64,000 nt of DNA from Cyanobium sp. N.Huapi 1H5. GTDB taxonomy: Bacteria > Cyanobacteriota > Cyanobacteriia > PCC-6307 > Cyanobiaceae. Both the position numbers and the translations under genes were made by a program. Positions 9,239-17,488 of this stretch are shown here, in pieces. The stretch is from contig NZ_JAGQBH010000002.1 in NCBI RefSeq assembly GCF_024345535.1, forward strand, positions 434,001 to 498,000. The letters are read 5' to 3'. Within the stretch, counting starts at the first letter, position 1. Each line of letters opens with the position of its first letter. Below the pieces are notes generated by a model. That model ran no database searches and was not told where the DNA came from. It saw nothing but the letters and a program-made list of their open reading frames with translations.

Positions 9239-9690
9239 AGATCCTTCTGGTCTGTTCCTCGGGGGGGCATTTCAAGGCCCTGCAGCAACTGGCCGACTTC
9301 TGGGGGCGCCATCCCCATCTCTGGATCACCTTTCGCACCCCGACCACCGAAACCGCCCTGACCGGGGAGTCGGTGCAATGGGCTCACAGCCCCACCAACC
9401 GCAACCTGCCGAATCTGCTGCGCAACCTGGCTCTGGCGCTGCAGGTGATCCGCCGCCAGCGGCCGGACGTGATCGTTTCGACCGGTGCCGGTGTGGCCGT
9501 CCCCTTTCTGCTGCTCGGTAAGCTGTTCGGATGCAAGACCGTGTTCATCGAGTCCGTGACCCGCATCGAGACCCTGAGCCTTTCGGCGCGGCTTGTTCGA
9601 CCGTTTCTTGACATTCTTTACGTGCACTGGCCCCAGCTCCAGCGTCGCTATCCCCGCGCCGAACTTGTCCAGAGCAAGGTGGGATCATGA
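9235..9690 (+). CDS. Alg14/PssD-like glycosyltransferase membrane subunit
   Basis: 151 residues, ATG overlapping the previous TGA. Starts MKILLVCSSGGHFKAL with the SSGGH motif (8-12) of Alg14 and the N-terminal half of MurG-like GT28 enzymes. STGAGVAVPF and a hydrophobic GKLFGCKTVFIES follow. In eukaryotic Alg13/Alg14 and bacterial PssD/PssE or EpsE/EpsF pairs this subunit binds the membrane and the lipid acceptor, while the partner carries the nucleotide-sugar site. Here the partner gene overlaps its stop by four bases. Likely adds the second sugar of the lipid-linked unit. Confidence 0.85.
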   Translation: MKILLVCSSGGHFKALQQLADFWGRHPHLWITFRTPTTETALTGESVQWAHSPTNRNLPNLLRNLALALQVIRRQRPDVIVSTGAGVAVPFLLLGKLFGCKTVFIESVTRIETLSLSARLVRPFLDILYVHWPQLQRRYPRAELVQSKVGS

Positions 9691-10166
9691 TCTTGGTGAG
9701 CGTGGGGACCGAACAGTTCCCGTTCAACCGGCTGATGCAGTGGATGGAGCTGCTGATCCAGCAGGAGCTCATCGATGAGGAGATCGTTGTTCAGTACGGC
9801 ACCTGCACCTTTCTCCCCAGCGGTACCACCGTGTACCGGTTGTTGAAGGAGGACTCCTTCCGGGCCCTGGTGGAAAAGGCGCGGGTCGTGATTGCCCACT
9901 GCGGGGAAGGAACGGTGCTGTTGCTCGATGAACTGCAACAGCCCTTCATTCTGGTGCCCCGCAGCGTCCGCTATCAGGAGCATGTCGACGATCACCAGGT
10001 GGAACTTGCCCTGGCCCTGAAGCAGATGGGTGTGCCGATCGCCTGGGGGCCGGGGGATCTGGTGCGCTTTCTCGCTGCGCCCTTCAAGACCTCGATCAGC
10101 GACGTGACCGACAGCTCCGCCCAGTCCCTCTGCCGGAGTCTCCAGTCCCATTTTCCAGAGCCATGA
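9687..10166 (+). CDS. Alg13/PssE-like glycosyltransferase catalytic subunit
   Basis: 159 residues, ATGA overlap with the Alg14-like gene. Matches the C-terminal GT28 domain: VSVGTEQFPFNRL (4-16) at the start, and HCGEGTVLLLDELQQP (71-86) in place of the canonical HGGxGT sugar-nucleotide loop. PLFILVPR-type ends (FILVPRSVRYQEHVDDHQ, here 87 onward) are typical of Alg13. Forms a heterodimer with the preceding product and transfers a UDP-sugar onto the undecaprenyl-PP-sugar made by the next gene's product. Gly to Cys in the second position of the loop is a small deviation. Confidence 0.85.
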   Translation: MILVSVGTEQFPFNRLMQWMELLIQQELIDEEIVVQYGTCTFLPSGTTVYRLLKEDSFRALVEKARVVIAHCGEGTVLLLDELQQPFILVPRSVRYQEHVDDHQVELALALKQMGVPIAWGPGDLVRFLAAPFKTSISDVTDSSAQSLCRSLQSHFPEP

Positions 10167-11164
10167 GCGGCGGCCCGTCGTCCCAGGATTCGTTCGTCAG
10201 GACCGTGCGCAACGGTGTGCTGATCCTCCAGCTGCCGCCCCGGCTCACCGTGGCCGAAGCCGTGGCGTTCCGCTCCGGTTTCGGGGGCTGGCTGGCGGAG
10301 GTGGAGGGCCTGCGGCAGGTGATCCTGGATTTCGGGCGCACGGCCATCATCGACAGCAGCGGCATCGGTGCCCTGGTGGGCGCCATCAAGACGGCCCAGG
10401 AGCGCGCGGTTCCCCTGGCGGCCTGGAGCCTGAACCGTCAGGTGTTCCTGGCCCTGCAGATGACGGGACTGGAGAAGGTCCTGCCGATCACGGCCCATTC
10501 CGAGGGGCTGCTGCCCCAGCTGTCCCATACGGAGGACCAGCGGCCACCGCTCACCCACCCCTCGGTGCGCTCCGCCGTCAAGCGATGCCTGGATGTCTGC
10601 GGCGCCCTGGTGGGTCTGGGGGTCACGGCGGTGCTGTTCCTGCCCATCGCCCTGGCCATCCGCCTGGACAGCCCGGGGCCGATCCTGTTCCGGCAGGTGC
10701 GCTGCGGCTGGATGGGCCGCCATTTCCGCATCTGGAAGTTCCGCTCGATGGTCACCGATGCCGAACGGCTGAAGGACAGTGTGGTGAACCAGGCCCAGGG
10801 GGCCTTCTTCAAGAATGACAATGACCCCAGGATCACCCGCGTGGGCCGGATCCTGCGCAAGACCAGCCTGGATGAACTGCCCCAGTTCTGGAACGTGCTG
10901 GTCGGCGACATGAGCCTGATCGGAACCCGGCCCGCCACCCCGGACGAAGTGCGCCGCTACGCCATCCCCAGCTGGCAGCGGTTCGATGTGCGGCCAGGCC
11001 TGAGTGGGGAATGGCAGGTGAGCGGCCGCTCATCGATCCGGGATTTCGAAGATGTGATCCGGCTGGATCTGCGCTACCAGCAGAACTGGAGCCTGGGTTA
11101 CGACCTCAAGCTGATTTTCCGCACCTTTCTTGTTCTGTTCAGCAAGAACTCAGGGGCGGCATGA
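10163..11164 (+). CDS. STAS-domain / undecaprenyl-phosphate sugar-1-phosphate transferase fusion
   Basis: 333 residues in one uninterrupted frame. Residues ~14-118 are a STAS (anti-sigma-antagonist) domain: VILDFGRTAIIDSSGIGALV contains the phospho-acceptor motif DSSG (64-67), and TGLEKVLPI (101-109) is the usual STAS end. A short linker leads to a bacterial sugar transferase (PF02397) at ~137-333: KRCLDV, the re-entrant hydrophobic helix 143-166, SPGPILFRQVRCG, KFRSM (192-196), the catalytic Asp-Glu of SLDELPQFWNV (237-238) and GDMSLIGTRP (usual GPRP is GTRP). The transferase starts repeat-unit synthesis by loading sugar-1-phosphate on undecaprenyl phosphate. Overlaps neighbours by ATGA on both sides; the next gene is an RsbW-type kinase. 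Confidence 0.9.
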   Translation: MSGGPSSQDSFVRTVRNGVLILQLPPRLTVAEAVAFRSGFGGWLAEVEGLRQVILDFGRTAIIDSSGIGALVGAIKTAQERAVPLAAWSLNRQVFLALQMTGLEKVLPITAHSEGLLPQLSHTEDQRPPLTHPSVRSAVKRCLDVCGALVGLGVTAVLFLPIALAIRLDSPGPILFRQVRCGWMGRHFRIWKFRSMVTDAERLKDSVVNQAQGAFFKNDNDPRITRVGRILRKTSLDELPQFWNVLVGDMSLIGTRPATPDEVRRYAIPSWQRFDVRPGLSGEWQVSGRSSIRDFEDVIRLDLRYQQNWSLGYDLKLIFRTFLVLFSKNSGAA

Positions 11165-11661
11165 ACCTGCCTGAGCCTTCGGAATCCGATCGGCCCCTCG
11201 GCCAGCTCGCCGTCAACAGTGATCTCGATGAGATCGAGACGGTGCTCCGCTGGTTCGAGCAGCTTGCTGATCCCGCCGTGCCGCCGGAGCTCTGGATGCA
11301 GGCCCAGCTGGGCCTGGTCGAGGGGTTCACCAACGCGGTCCGCCATGCCCACGCCGATCTGGACCCGCCGCCGCCTGTCCAGCTGTCGGTGCAGGTGAGC
11401 AGCCAGCGGTTCTGCGTGCAGATCCTCGACCAGGGTGCCCCCTTCGACTTCGAGGCCGCCCTGGCCACCGTGGAGAAGGCCGTGGAAACCAGCGATCACG
11501 ATCCCCTCGCCAGGGAGGCCCACTGGGGCCTGGTGATGTTGCTGAAACTGCGCGGCGCCTACGGATGGACGATCAGCCAACGGCGGGTCGACGCAGCGAC
11601 CAACTGCCTGTCCCTCTGCCACCCCCTCAGCGCTGATGGGGGGACAGAAAGGTCATTGTGA
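11161..11661 (+). CDS. RsbW/SpoIIAB-type anti-sigma factor kinase-like ATPase
   Basis: 166 residues, ATG overlapping the TGA of the STAS-transferase fusion. GHKL fold markers in order: N-box LVEGFTNAVRHAH (Glu54, Asn58, His62), G1 box ILDQGAPFDF (Asp90, Gly92), and the G2 region HWGLVMLLKLRGA (123 onward). RsbW/SpoIIAB proteins bind and phosphorylate STAS partners on the DSSG serine and, in their free state, hold a second target. Here the evident STAS partner is part of a biosynthetic enzyme. No sigma factor or PP2C phosphatase gene is in the window. Kinase activity is inferred from the family; phosphotransfer would need the intact N-box, which is present. Confidence 0.85.
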   Translation: MNLPEPSESDRPLGQLAVNSDLDEIETVLRWFEQLADPAVPPELWMQAQLGLVEGFTNAVRHAHADLDPPPPVQLSVQVSSQRFCVQILDQGAPFDFEAALATVEKAVETSDHDPLAREAHWGLVMLLKLRGAYGWTISQRRVDAATNCLSLCHPLSADGGTERSL

Positions 11662-12052
11662 AGTACTCGGGATGGCAACGGGCGGGCTGAAAGATCGACC
11701 AGCGGGTCCACAGATGCAGGTAGTGGTTCGTCCCGTTCGGCCCCCGTCCCCAACCATGGGCGACGGACTGGCCCCAGACGATGCTGTTCGCCTCCAGGGC
11801 TTTTCTTCGTTCCGGAGGCAGTGAGCTCAGATCTCCCCGGTAGAGAATTCTCCGGCCCCGGTAGAAGAAGGCGGGTTGGCTGTCCGTGTCCTTGTGGTGC
11901 CCATCGACCAGAAACCACACCTTCTTGCTCTTCTGGAGCATCCAGAAGCTGCGGGAACAGCGGGGCGGGACGGTGTCGTTCTTGTAGCTGTAAAGAAGGC
12001 CGTGGTGATGGTCCGGAGCCCCAAGGGCCGGGGCGACGATCTCCAGTCCCAT
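11627..12052 (-). CDS. Hypothetical protein, convergent with the RsbW-like gene
   Basis: The complement codes for about 141 residues from ATG 12052 (a TTG at 12130 would add 26). Rich in Trp, His, Tyr and Phe (FWMLQKSKKVWFLVDGHH, HYLHLWTRWSIF), unlike the low-complexity shadow frames of this genome, and moderately lower in GC. No family recognised; no signal peptide or membrane segment. Its last 35 bases overlap the 3' end of the kinase gene on the other strand. Could be a chance frame, but the composition favours a real protein. Confidence 0.45.
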   Translation of the reverse strand: MGLEIVAPALGAPDHHHGLLYSYKNDTVPPRCSRSFWMLQKSKKVWFLVDGHHKDTDSQPAFFYRGRRILYRGDLSSLPPERRKALEANSIVWGQSVAHGWGRGPNGTNHYLHLWTRWSIFQPARCHPEYFTMTFLSPHQR

Positions 12053-12270
12053 GAACACAAAGGCGGACGTACGGGCGGCGAATCGGTGCAACCGTGGCGC
12101 TTGGACCGATTGCCGCAATCCAGGCTGCAACCGGGTTCACCGTTGGATTTAGGAGTAGAACTTTAGACCGGGACCAGGCGAGGCCAGGCCTGTTCCGGGA
12201 CGGCCCCGGACCGTCGCTGCGTCCGGCTCGCTAACCTCAGGCCAGACGTCTGATCCCGGCTGACCGCATC

Positions 12271-12858
12271 GTGAACCGCCAAGCCATCCTGCCCCTGGCT
12301 CTGGCCCTGTTCAGCTGTCTCTGGGGATGGTCGGTGGAGCCGGCGATGGCCGCCGCCGCAGACCTTGAGCCGGCGGCGGCCACCCCTGGGCCGGCAGCGA
12401 CGCCGCCGGAGCCCACCTCCCCCCCGCTGCAGCTGGTCCTGGACCGCCGCAAGCGGCTGCTGAAGGTGATGGAGGGGGACCGGGAACGGCGGCGCTTCCG
12501 GGTTGGGGTGGGCATGCCCGGCTGGGAAACGCCGGTGGGTTCCTTCAGCGTGATCGAGAAGACCGCCTACCCGATCTGGGAACATCCCGCCAAGGGCGTG
12601 CGCATTCCCCCCGGCCCCACCAATCCCCTCGGTTCCCGTTGGATCGGCTTCCACCGCGACTGCAAGGGCCGGCGTGGTTTCAACGGCCAGGAGCACCTGG
12701 AGGTGAAGGGGTGCGTGACCTCCGGCTTCCATGGCACACCGAATCGCGACAGTGTCGGTGGTGCGGTCTCCCATGGCTGCGTGCGGCTCTTCGACGAGGA
12801 CGTCAAGGAGCTGTTCGAGATGGTGCAGGTCGGCACGCCGGTGACGGTGCTGCCCTGA
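12271..12858 (+). CDS. L,D-transpeptidase (YkuD family), secreted
   Basis: 195 residues, GTG 12271. A signal peptide covers ~1-28 (hydrophobic LPLALALFSCLWGW, AMA cleavage), then a Pro/Ala-rich linker (30-52), then the YkuD domain from LQLVLDRRKR. Catalytic motifs: HGT (154-156) and SHGCVR (167-172) with nucleophile Cys170. Cross-links or anchors peptidoglycan 3-3 in the periplasm. Stands alone, followed 74 bases later by glgA; the two are probably unrelated in function. Confidence 0.92.
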   Translation: MNRQAILPLALALFSCLWGWSVEPAMAAAADLEPAAATPGPAATPPEPTSPPLQLVLDRRKRLLKVMEGDRERRRFRVGVGMPGWETPVGSFSVIEKTAYPIWEHPAKGVRIPPGPTNPLGSRWIGFHRDCKGRRGFNGQEHLEVKGCVTSGFHGTPNRDSVGGAVSHGCVRLFDEDVKELFEMVQVGTPVTVLP

Positions 12859-12932
12859 GCCCGCTGCCTGTGGCCGCCGGCGCGCTCCGTGGCAGCCCGT
12901 AGAGTTCCAGGCGCACCAGCGATCGAGCACGG

Positions 12933-14477
12933 ATGAGGGTTCTGTTTGCCGCTGCGGAGTGCGCTCCGATGATCAAGGTGGGGGGCATGGGCGACGTGGT
13001 CGGTTCCCTGCCACCGGCCCTGGCGGCACTGGGGCACGACGTCCGGATCATCATGCCGGGCTATGGAAAACTGTGGAGTCGGCTGGAGATTCCGGCCGAA
13101 CCGATGTGGCGTGGCCACGCGATGGGCACCGATTTCGCCATCTACGAAACCCGCCATCCCACCAGCGGTCTGACCATCTATCTGGTAGGCCATCCGGTGT
13201 TCGATCCAGAGCGCATCTATGGCGGCGAAGATGAGGACTGGCGCTTCACCTTCTTTGCCAACGCCAGTGCCGAATTCGCCTGGAACGGCGGCTGGAAGCC
13301 CCAGGTTCTCCATTGCCACGACTGGCACACGGGAATGATCCCGGTGTGGATGCATCAGGACCCGGAGATCAGCACGGTGTTCACCATCCACAACCTCCGC
13401 TATCAGGGTCCCTGGCGCTGGAAGCTGGACCGCATGACCTGGTGCCCCTGGTACATGCAGGGCGATCACACCATGGCGGCGGCCCTGCTCTATGCCGACC
13501 GGGTGAATGCGGTCTCGCCCACCTACGCGATGGAGATCCGCACGCCTGAGTACGGCGAGCGCATCGACGGCCTGCTCAACTTCATCAGCGGCAAGCTGCG
13601 CGGCATCCTCAACGGCATCGACACCGAGGACTGGAATCCCGCCACCGACACCACCCTGCCGGCCCCCTTCTCCGCTGACGACCTCAGCGGCCGCAGCGCC
13701 TGCAAGCGGCTGCTGCAGGAGCGGATGGGCCTGAACGTCAACCCCCGCTCCTATCTGATGGGGATGGTGAGCCGGCTGGTGGACCAGAAGGGCGTGGACC
13801 TGCTCCTGCAGGTCGCGGACCGGGTGCTGGCCTACAGCGACAGCCAGTTCGTGGTGCTGGGCACCGGCGAGCGGGGCTACGAGTCCGGTCTGTGGCAGAT
13901 GGCGGCGCGCCACCCCGGCCGCTTCTCGGTGTTCCTCACCTACGACGACGCCCTGTCGCGGCTGATCTACGCCGGCAGTGACGCCTTCCTGATGCCGAGC
14001 CGCTTCGAGCCCTGCGGCATCAGCCAGATGCTGGCGATGCGCTACGGCTCGATCCCGGTGGTGCGCCGCGTCGGAGGCCTGGTGGACACCGTGCCCCCCA
14101 ACGACCCCACCGCCGGCACCGGCACCGGCTACGGCTTCGATCGCTACGAAGCGATCGACTTCTACACAACGATCGTGCGCTCCTGGGAGGCCTACCGCAA
14201 CGAGCCCAGCTGGCAGGACCTGCAGCGCCGGGCCATGACCACCGACTTCAGCTGGAACCGCTCCGCCCTGGAGTACGACGCCATGTACCGGGAGGTCTGC
14301 GGGGTCAAGGAGCCGACCCCCGACGCGGCCCAGGTGGAGCGCTTCTCCCAGGGTCAGGGGGCGGATCCGAGCCTGCTGCACGACGACTCCCGGCCGGAGG
14401 GCTCCCCCAAGGAGCCGCCGCCGCCCCAGCGTCCCCGCAACCCCCTGGCCCTGCTGCGCCGTCGCAACGACTCCTGA
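12933..14477 (+). CDS. glgA: Glycogen synthase (ADP-glucose type)
   Basis: 514 residues, ATG 12933. GT5 signature at the N-terminus: [20 protein letters not shown] with the KVGG ADP-glucose loop (15-18). The C-terminal half has [15 protein letters not shown] and the [13 protein letters not shown] motif with the catalytic Glu. Elongates alpha-1,4-glucan from ADP-glucose in the cytoplasm; carbon storage in cyanobacteria. The last ~45 residues are a Pro/Arg/Ser-rich tail beyond the enzyme core. Followed by an uncharacterised membrane protein and murF. Confidence 0.96.
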   Translation: MRVLFAAAECAPMIKVGGMGDVVGSLPPALAALGHDVRIIMPGYGKLWSRLEIPAEPMWRGHAMGTDFAIYETRHPTSGLTIYLVGHPVFDPERIYGGEDEDWRFTFFANASAEFAWNGGWKPQVLHCHDWHTGMIPVWMHQDPEISTVFTIHNLRYQGPWRWKLDRMTWCPWYMQGDHTMAAALLYADRVNAVSPTYAMEIRTPEYGERIDGLLNFISGKLRGILNGIDTEDWNPATDTTLPAPFSADDLSGRSACKRLLQERMGLNVNPRSYLMGMVSRLVDQKGVDLLLQVADRVLAYSDSQFVVLGTGERGYESGLWQMAARHPGRFSVFLTYDDALSRLIYAGSDAFLMPSRFEPCGISQMLAMRYGSIPVVRRVGGLVDTVPPNDPTAGTGTGYGFDRYEAIDFYTTIVRSWEAYRNEPSWQDLQRRAMTTDFSWNRSALEYDAMYREVCGVKEPTPDAAQVERFSQGQGADPSLLHDDSRPEGSPKEPPPPQRPRNPLALLRRRNDS

Positions 14478-14501
14478 GCCAGCTCCCCGTGTCCGGCGTC
14501 C

Positions 14502-15230
14502 ATGGCTGATCCGGTTCCGCCACCCTCCGATCTGCCGGCGCCCTACGCGAGCCCATGGGGCCGGCTTGCCCAGGCGCTGCGGGCCGTGCTGGCCTCCCTG
14601 CGCCTGAAGCTGCGCGAACTCTGGCGCCGCAACGGCGAGGGGGACCTGTCGGTGCCGGGCTTCTGGCCCCAGGGGCTGGCCCCGGTGTTCTGGCCGCTGC
14701 TGCTGGCGGCCCTGCTGGCCCTGCTCCTGGCCCTGGCGGGCCAGCTATGGCGTGGGCTGACCCACAGGGCTGCCCCGGACGGCGGTGCCGCGGCTCCCCT
14801 GGTGGTTCCCGCTCCCCCCGTGCCCGTCCCCACGGCGCCCGTCCCCGCACCAACGGCGATCACCGCGCCGGCCGGGACCAGGAAGGCGCCCATGCCCAGC
14901 CCCGCATCGGAGGCCGTGGCCGACCCCGAGCCGCCGCCCGCCCTGGAGCTCGATCCCCTGCTGGCCCTGCTGGCGGAGGACGACCCGGAGCACCTGATCG
15001 CCTCGGCCCATCCGGAGCCCGCCGAAGGTCGCCTGGTGCTGACGATGGCACCGGCCTACGCGGGCCTCGCGCCGGCAAGCCGGAGCCGCTGGGCGGAGCG
15101 CTGGCAGCAGCGCGCCCGGGGGCTGGGCTACGAGCGGCTGGAGCTGGTGGACGGCCAGGGGCGGCTGCTGGCCCGGGGGGCCCTGGTGGGGTCCGGCATG
15201 ATCCTGCTCGACCCCGGACTGTCAGGTTGA
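14502..15230 (+). CDS. Conserved hypothetical membrane-anchored protein
   Basis: 242 residues, ATG 14502. Cytoplasmic basic N-terminus, one TM at ~61-82 (VFWPLLLAALLALLLALAG), then a Pro/Ala-rich stretch of ~70 residues and a small C-terminal domain (LVLTMAPAYAGLAPASRSRW, ARGLGYERLELVDGQGRLLA). The stop overlaps the murF start by one base (TGATG), so it is probably co-translated with murF. No function can be assigned. A periplasmic role linked to wall synthesis is only a guess from context. Confidence 0.75.
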   Translation: MADPVPPPSDLPAPYASPWGRLAQALRAVLASLRLKLRELWRRNGEGDLSVPGFWPQGLAPVFWPLLLAALLALLLALAGQLWRGLTHRAAPDGGAAAPLVVPAPPVPVPTAPVPAPTAITAPAGTRKAPMPSPASEAVADPEPPPALELDPLLALLAEDDPEHLIASAHPEPAEGRLVLTMAPAYAGLAPASRSRWAERWQQRARGLGYERLELVDGQGRLLARGALVGSGMILLDPGLSG

Positions 15231-16651
15231 TGCTGCTGCCGTTCGAGCCGTTGTGCCAGCTCTGGGGCGAGCCCCTGATGGCCCCCGGAACCACCGGGCC
15301 CGACCCCATCCGTCGCGTCAGCACCGACAGCCGCGGCGATCTGGCCGGCGCCCTGTTCGTGCCGCTGGTGGGGGAGCGTTTCGATGGCCACCGCTTCCTT
15401 GGCGATGCCTTCGCCGCCGGGGCGGCGGCGGCCCTGGTGCAGCGGGACCGGCTCGATGGGGCGGCGCTGGCGGAGGTTGTGGCCGGCAGCGGCCGGCCGA
15501 TCTGGCCCGTGGACGACACCCTGGAGGCCTACCAGCAGCTGGCCCTTCTCTGGCGGCGGCAGCTGGGCCTGCCGGTGGTGGCGGTGACCGGGTCGGCGGG
15601 CAAGACGACCACACGGGAACTGATCCGGGCGTGCCTGGCCCCGCTCGGGCCTGTGGTGGCCAGCAGCGGCAACGAGAACAACGACGTGGGGGCGCCACTC
15701 ACGATCCTGAAGGCGGACGCGGGCACAGCGGCCCTGGTGGTGGAGATGGGGATGCGTGGACTGGGGGAGATCGACCGTCTGACCCGCTGCACCGAGCCGG
15801 ACGTGGCCGTGATCACCAACATCGGCACCGCCCACATCGGCCGCCTGGGCAGCCGGGAGGCGATCGGCCAGGCCAAGTGCGAGATCACCGCCGGACTCGG
15901 GCCGGAAGGGGTGCTGGTGATTCCCGCCGGGGATCCCCTGCTGGAGCAGTCCCTGGGGCGGGTATGGCGGGGCCGGGTGGTGCGCGTCGCCCTGGAGGAC
16001 GAGGCGGCGGCCTTCCCGGCGGGGGTGCCGGCGGCGGAGCTGGTGGGCCGCCTGGAGGGCCCTTCCCTGTGCCTGCTGGACGGTCCGAGCCTGCCGCTGC
16101 CGCTGGAGGGCCGCCACAACGCCCGCAACCTGCTGCTGGCGGTGGCCGTGGCCCGGGAACTGGGCGTGCCGGCGGCGGCCCTCGGCGACCTGGCGGTGGC
16201 GCTGCCGGGCGGCCGCGCCAGGCGCCTGCAGCTGGGCGGGGTGGAGCTGCTCGATGAGACCTACAACGCCTCTCCGGAGGCGGTGCTGGCGGCCCTGGAG
16301 CTGCTGGCGGCCCCTGGAGGCGCCTGCGAAGGCCGCCGTTATGCGGTGCTGGGCACGATGCTCGAGCTGGGGGAGCGCAGCCTGGAGCTGCACCGCCAGG
16401 TGGCGGGCCGGGCCCGGGCCCTCGGGCTCGACGGGCTGGTGATCGTGGCCGCCGAGGACGAAGCCCAGGCGATGCTCGCCGCCGCCGCCGGATTGCCGCG
16501 GCTGGCGCGGGCGGCCACGCCCGAGGAGGCGGCCGCCGTGCTGCTCGACTGGCTGGAGCCGGGGGATCGGGTGCTGCTCAAGGCCAGCCGAGGCGTGGCC
16601 CTGGAGCGGGCCATTCCCCTGCTGGAGGCGGGCCTCGGCGCGGCCGCCTGA
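15230..16651 (+). CDS. murF: UDP-N-acetylmuramoyl-tripeptide--D-alanyl-D-alanine ligase
   Basis: 473 residues from ATG 15230 (TGATG overlap with the preceding gene). N-terminal domain with RVSTDSRGDLAGALFVPL, Mur-ligase ATP loop VVAVTGSAGKTTTREL (GKT at 124-126), NIGTAHIGRLGS in the central domain, and DETYNASPEAVLAAL in the C-terminal domain. Adds D-Ala-D-Ala to the UDP-MurNAc-tripeptide in the cytoplasm, the last soluble step of the peptidoglycan precursor. Length fits the family. Very GC-rich (47 of 60 bases in 16021-16080). Confidence 0.95.
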   Translation: MLLPFEPLCQLWGEPLMAPGTTGPDPIRRVSTDSRGDLAGALFVPLVGERFDGHRFLGDAFAAGAAAALVQRDRLDGAALAEVVAGSGRPIWPVDDTLEAYQQLALLWRRQLGLPVVAVTGSAGKTTTRELIRACLAPLGPVVASSGNENNDVGAPLTILKADAGTAALVVEMGMRGLGEIDRLTRCTEPDVAVITNIGTAHIGRLGSREAIGQAKCEITAGLGPEGVLVIPAGDPLLEQSLGRVWRGRVVRVALEDEAAAFPAGVPAAELVGRLEGPSLCLLDGPSLPLPLEGRHNARNLLLAVAVARELGVPAAALGDLAVALPGGRARRLQLGGVELLDETYNASPEAVLAALELLAAPGGACEGRRYAVLGTMLELGERSLELHRQVAGRARALGLDGLVIVAAEDEAQAMLAAAAGLPRLARAATPEEAAAVLLDWLEPGDRVLLKASRGVALERAIPLLEAGLGAAA

Positions 16652-16728
16652 AACCGGCCGCTTGGAGCACCCCGCTTGATCCGGGTTGCCGCTCGCAGCA
16701 GGATGGGGCGGCCGCCGACCGCCTCCCG

Positions 16729-17094
16729 ATGGTGAAACCCGTGTTCGTGACGACCACCTTCACGATCGAGGGCTACGACATCACCGCCTACCGGGGCCTG
16801 GTGCGCGGCATCGTGGTGCGCTCCCCCACCCTGGTGCAGGGGTTCCTGGGCGGGCTCAAGCAGATCGTAGGCGGCCGGATCGGGGCCTACACGGAGATGT
16901 GCGAGCAGGCGAGGGAGCAGGCCTACGAGCAGATGATCCAGCACGCCCGTGCCCTTGGGGCGAACGCGATCGTGGGAACCCGCTACGACGGCTCCGAGGT
17001 GCAGGGCGGCACCGCCGCCGCCACCGAAGTGCTCTGCTACGGCACCGCGGTGGTGGTGGAGCCGCGGCCCAGCAGCAGCGGCAGCAGCGCGTAG
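16729..17094 (+). CDS. YbjQ/UPF0145 family protein
   Basis: 121 residues, ATG 16729. Has the family hallmarks GYDITAYRGLVRGIVV, EMCEQAREQAYEQMIQHA, and GANAIVGTRYDGSE followed by EVLCYGTAVVVE. YbjQ proteins are small pentameric proteins sometimes annotated as heavy-metal binding; their role is unknown. The 3' end overlaps the convergent membrane-protein gene by 58 bases. A shortened copy of its C-terminal part lies downstream at 17489-17632. Confidence 0.88.
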   Translation: MVKPVFVTTTFTIEGYDITAYRGLVRGIVVRSPTLVQGFLGGLKQIVGGRIGAYTEMCEQAREQAYEQMIQHARALGANAIVGTRYDGSEVQGGTAAATEVLCYGTAVVVEPRPSSSGSSA

Positions 17095-17468
17095 AGAAGC
17101 AGCAGGGCCAGGTACACGGCGCCGGAGACCGGGTCGCGGCCGATGAGGATCTCCCGCAGGGGAAGCTGCCGCAGCAGCAGGCCCACCCCCAGCTCCGCCG
17201 CCACCATGAGCGCCAGGGCCAGGGCCCCGACCGCCGCCCGGGTGAGGGGACCGCGGCCGGCCAGCTGCCGCCGCACCACCAGCCGGGCGGCCAGCACCAT
17301 GGCCAGGGCCATCAACGGCATCTCCAGCAGTTCGGCCAGGCGCTCCCCCAGCCGCGGCACCAGCAGCGGCACCCGCACCGCCCCAAGAACGAAGCCGGTG
17401 CCGAACACCAGGGCGAAATAGGTGGCGGCGGCGCGGAGGATCGGCTTGGCAGCGAGGTCAGTGTCCAT
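17037..17468 (-). CDS. Small integral membrane protein, function unknown
   Basis: 143 residues from ATG 17468 (a start at 17501 is possible but gives a Gly/Pro lead that looks non-coding). Four hydrophobic segments: AAATYFALVFGTGFVLGAV, LMALAMVLAARLVV, AAVGALALALMVAAELGVGLL split over two, and LALLLLYALLPLLL near the end. Spacing by short basic loops supports a true membrane protein. Convergent overlap of 58 bases with the YbjQ gene. No family assigned with confidence. Confidence 0.7.
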   Translation of the reverse strand: MDTDLAAKPILRAAATYFALVFGTGFVLGAVRVPLLVPRLGERLAELLEMPLMALAMVLAARLVVRRQLAGRGPLTRAAVGALALALMVAAELGVGLLLRQLPLREILIGRDPVSGAVYLALLLLYALLPLLLGRGSTTTAVP

Positions 17469-17488
17469 TGGTGGGGGGCCGAGGGACG

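Noticed and set aside
11161-11661. Ordinary anti-sigma factor of a stress sigma operon
   Set aside because: No sigma factor gene adjoins it and its overlapping neighbour is a STAS-fused biosynthetic enzyme within an EPS operon.
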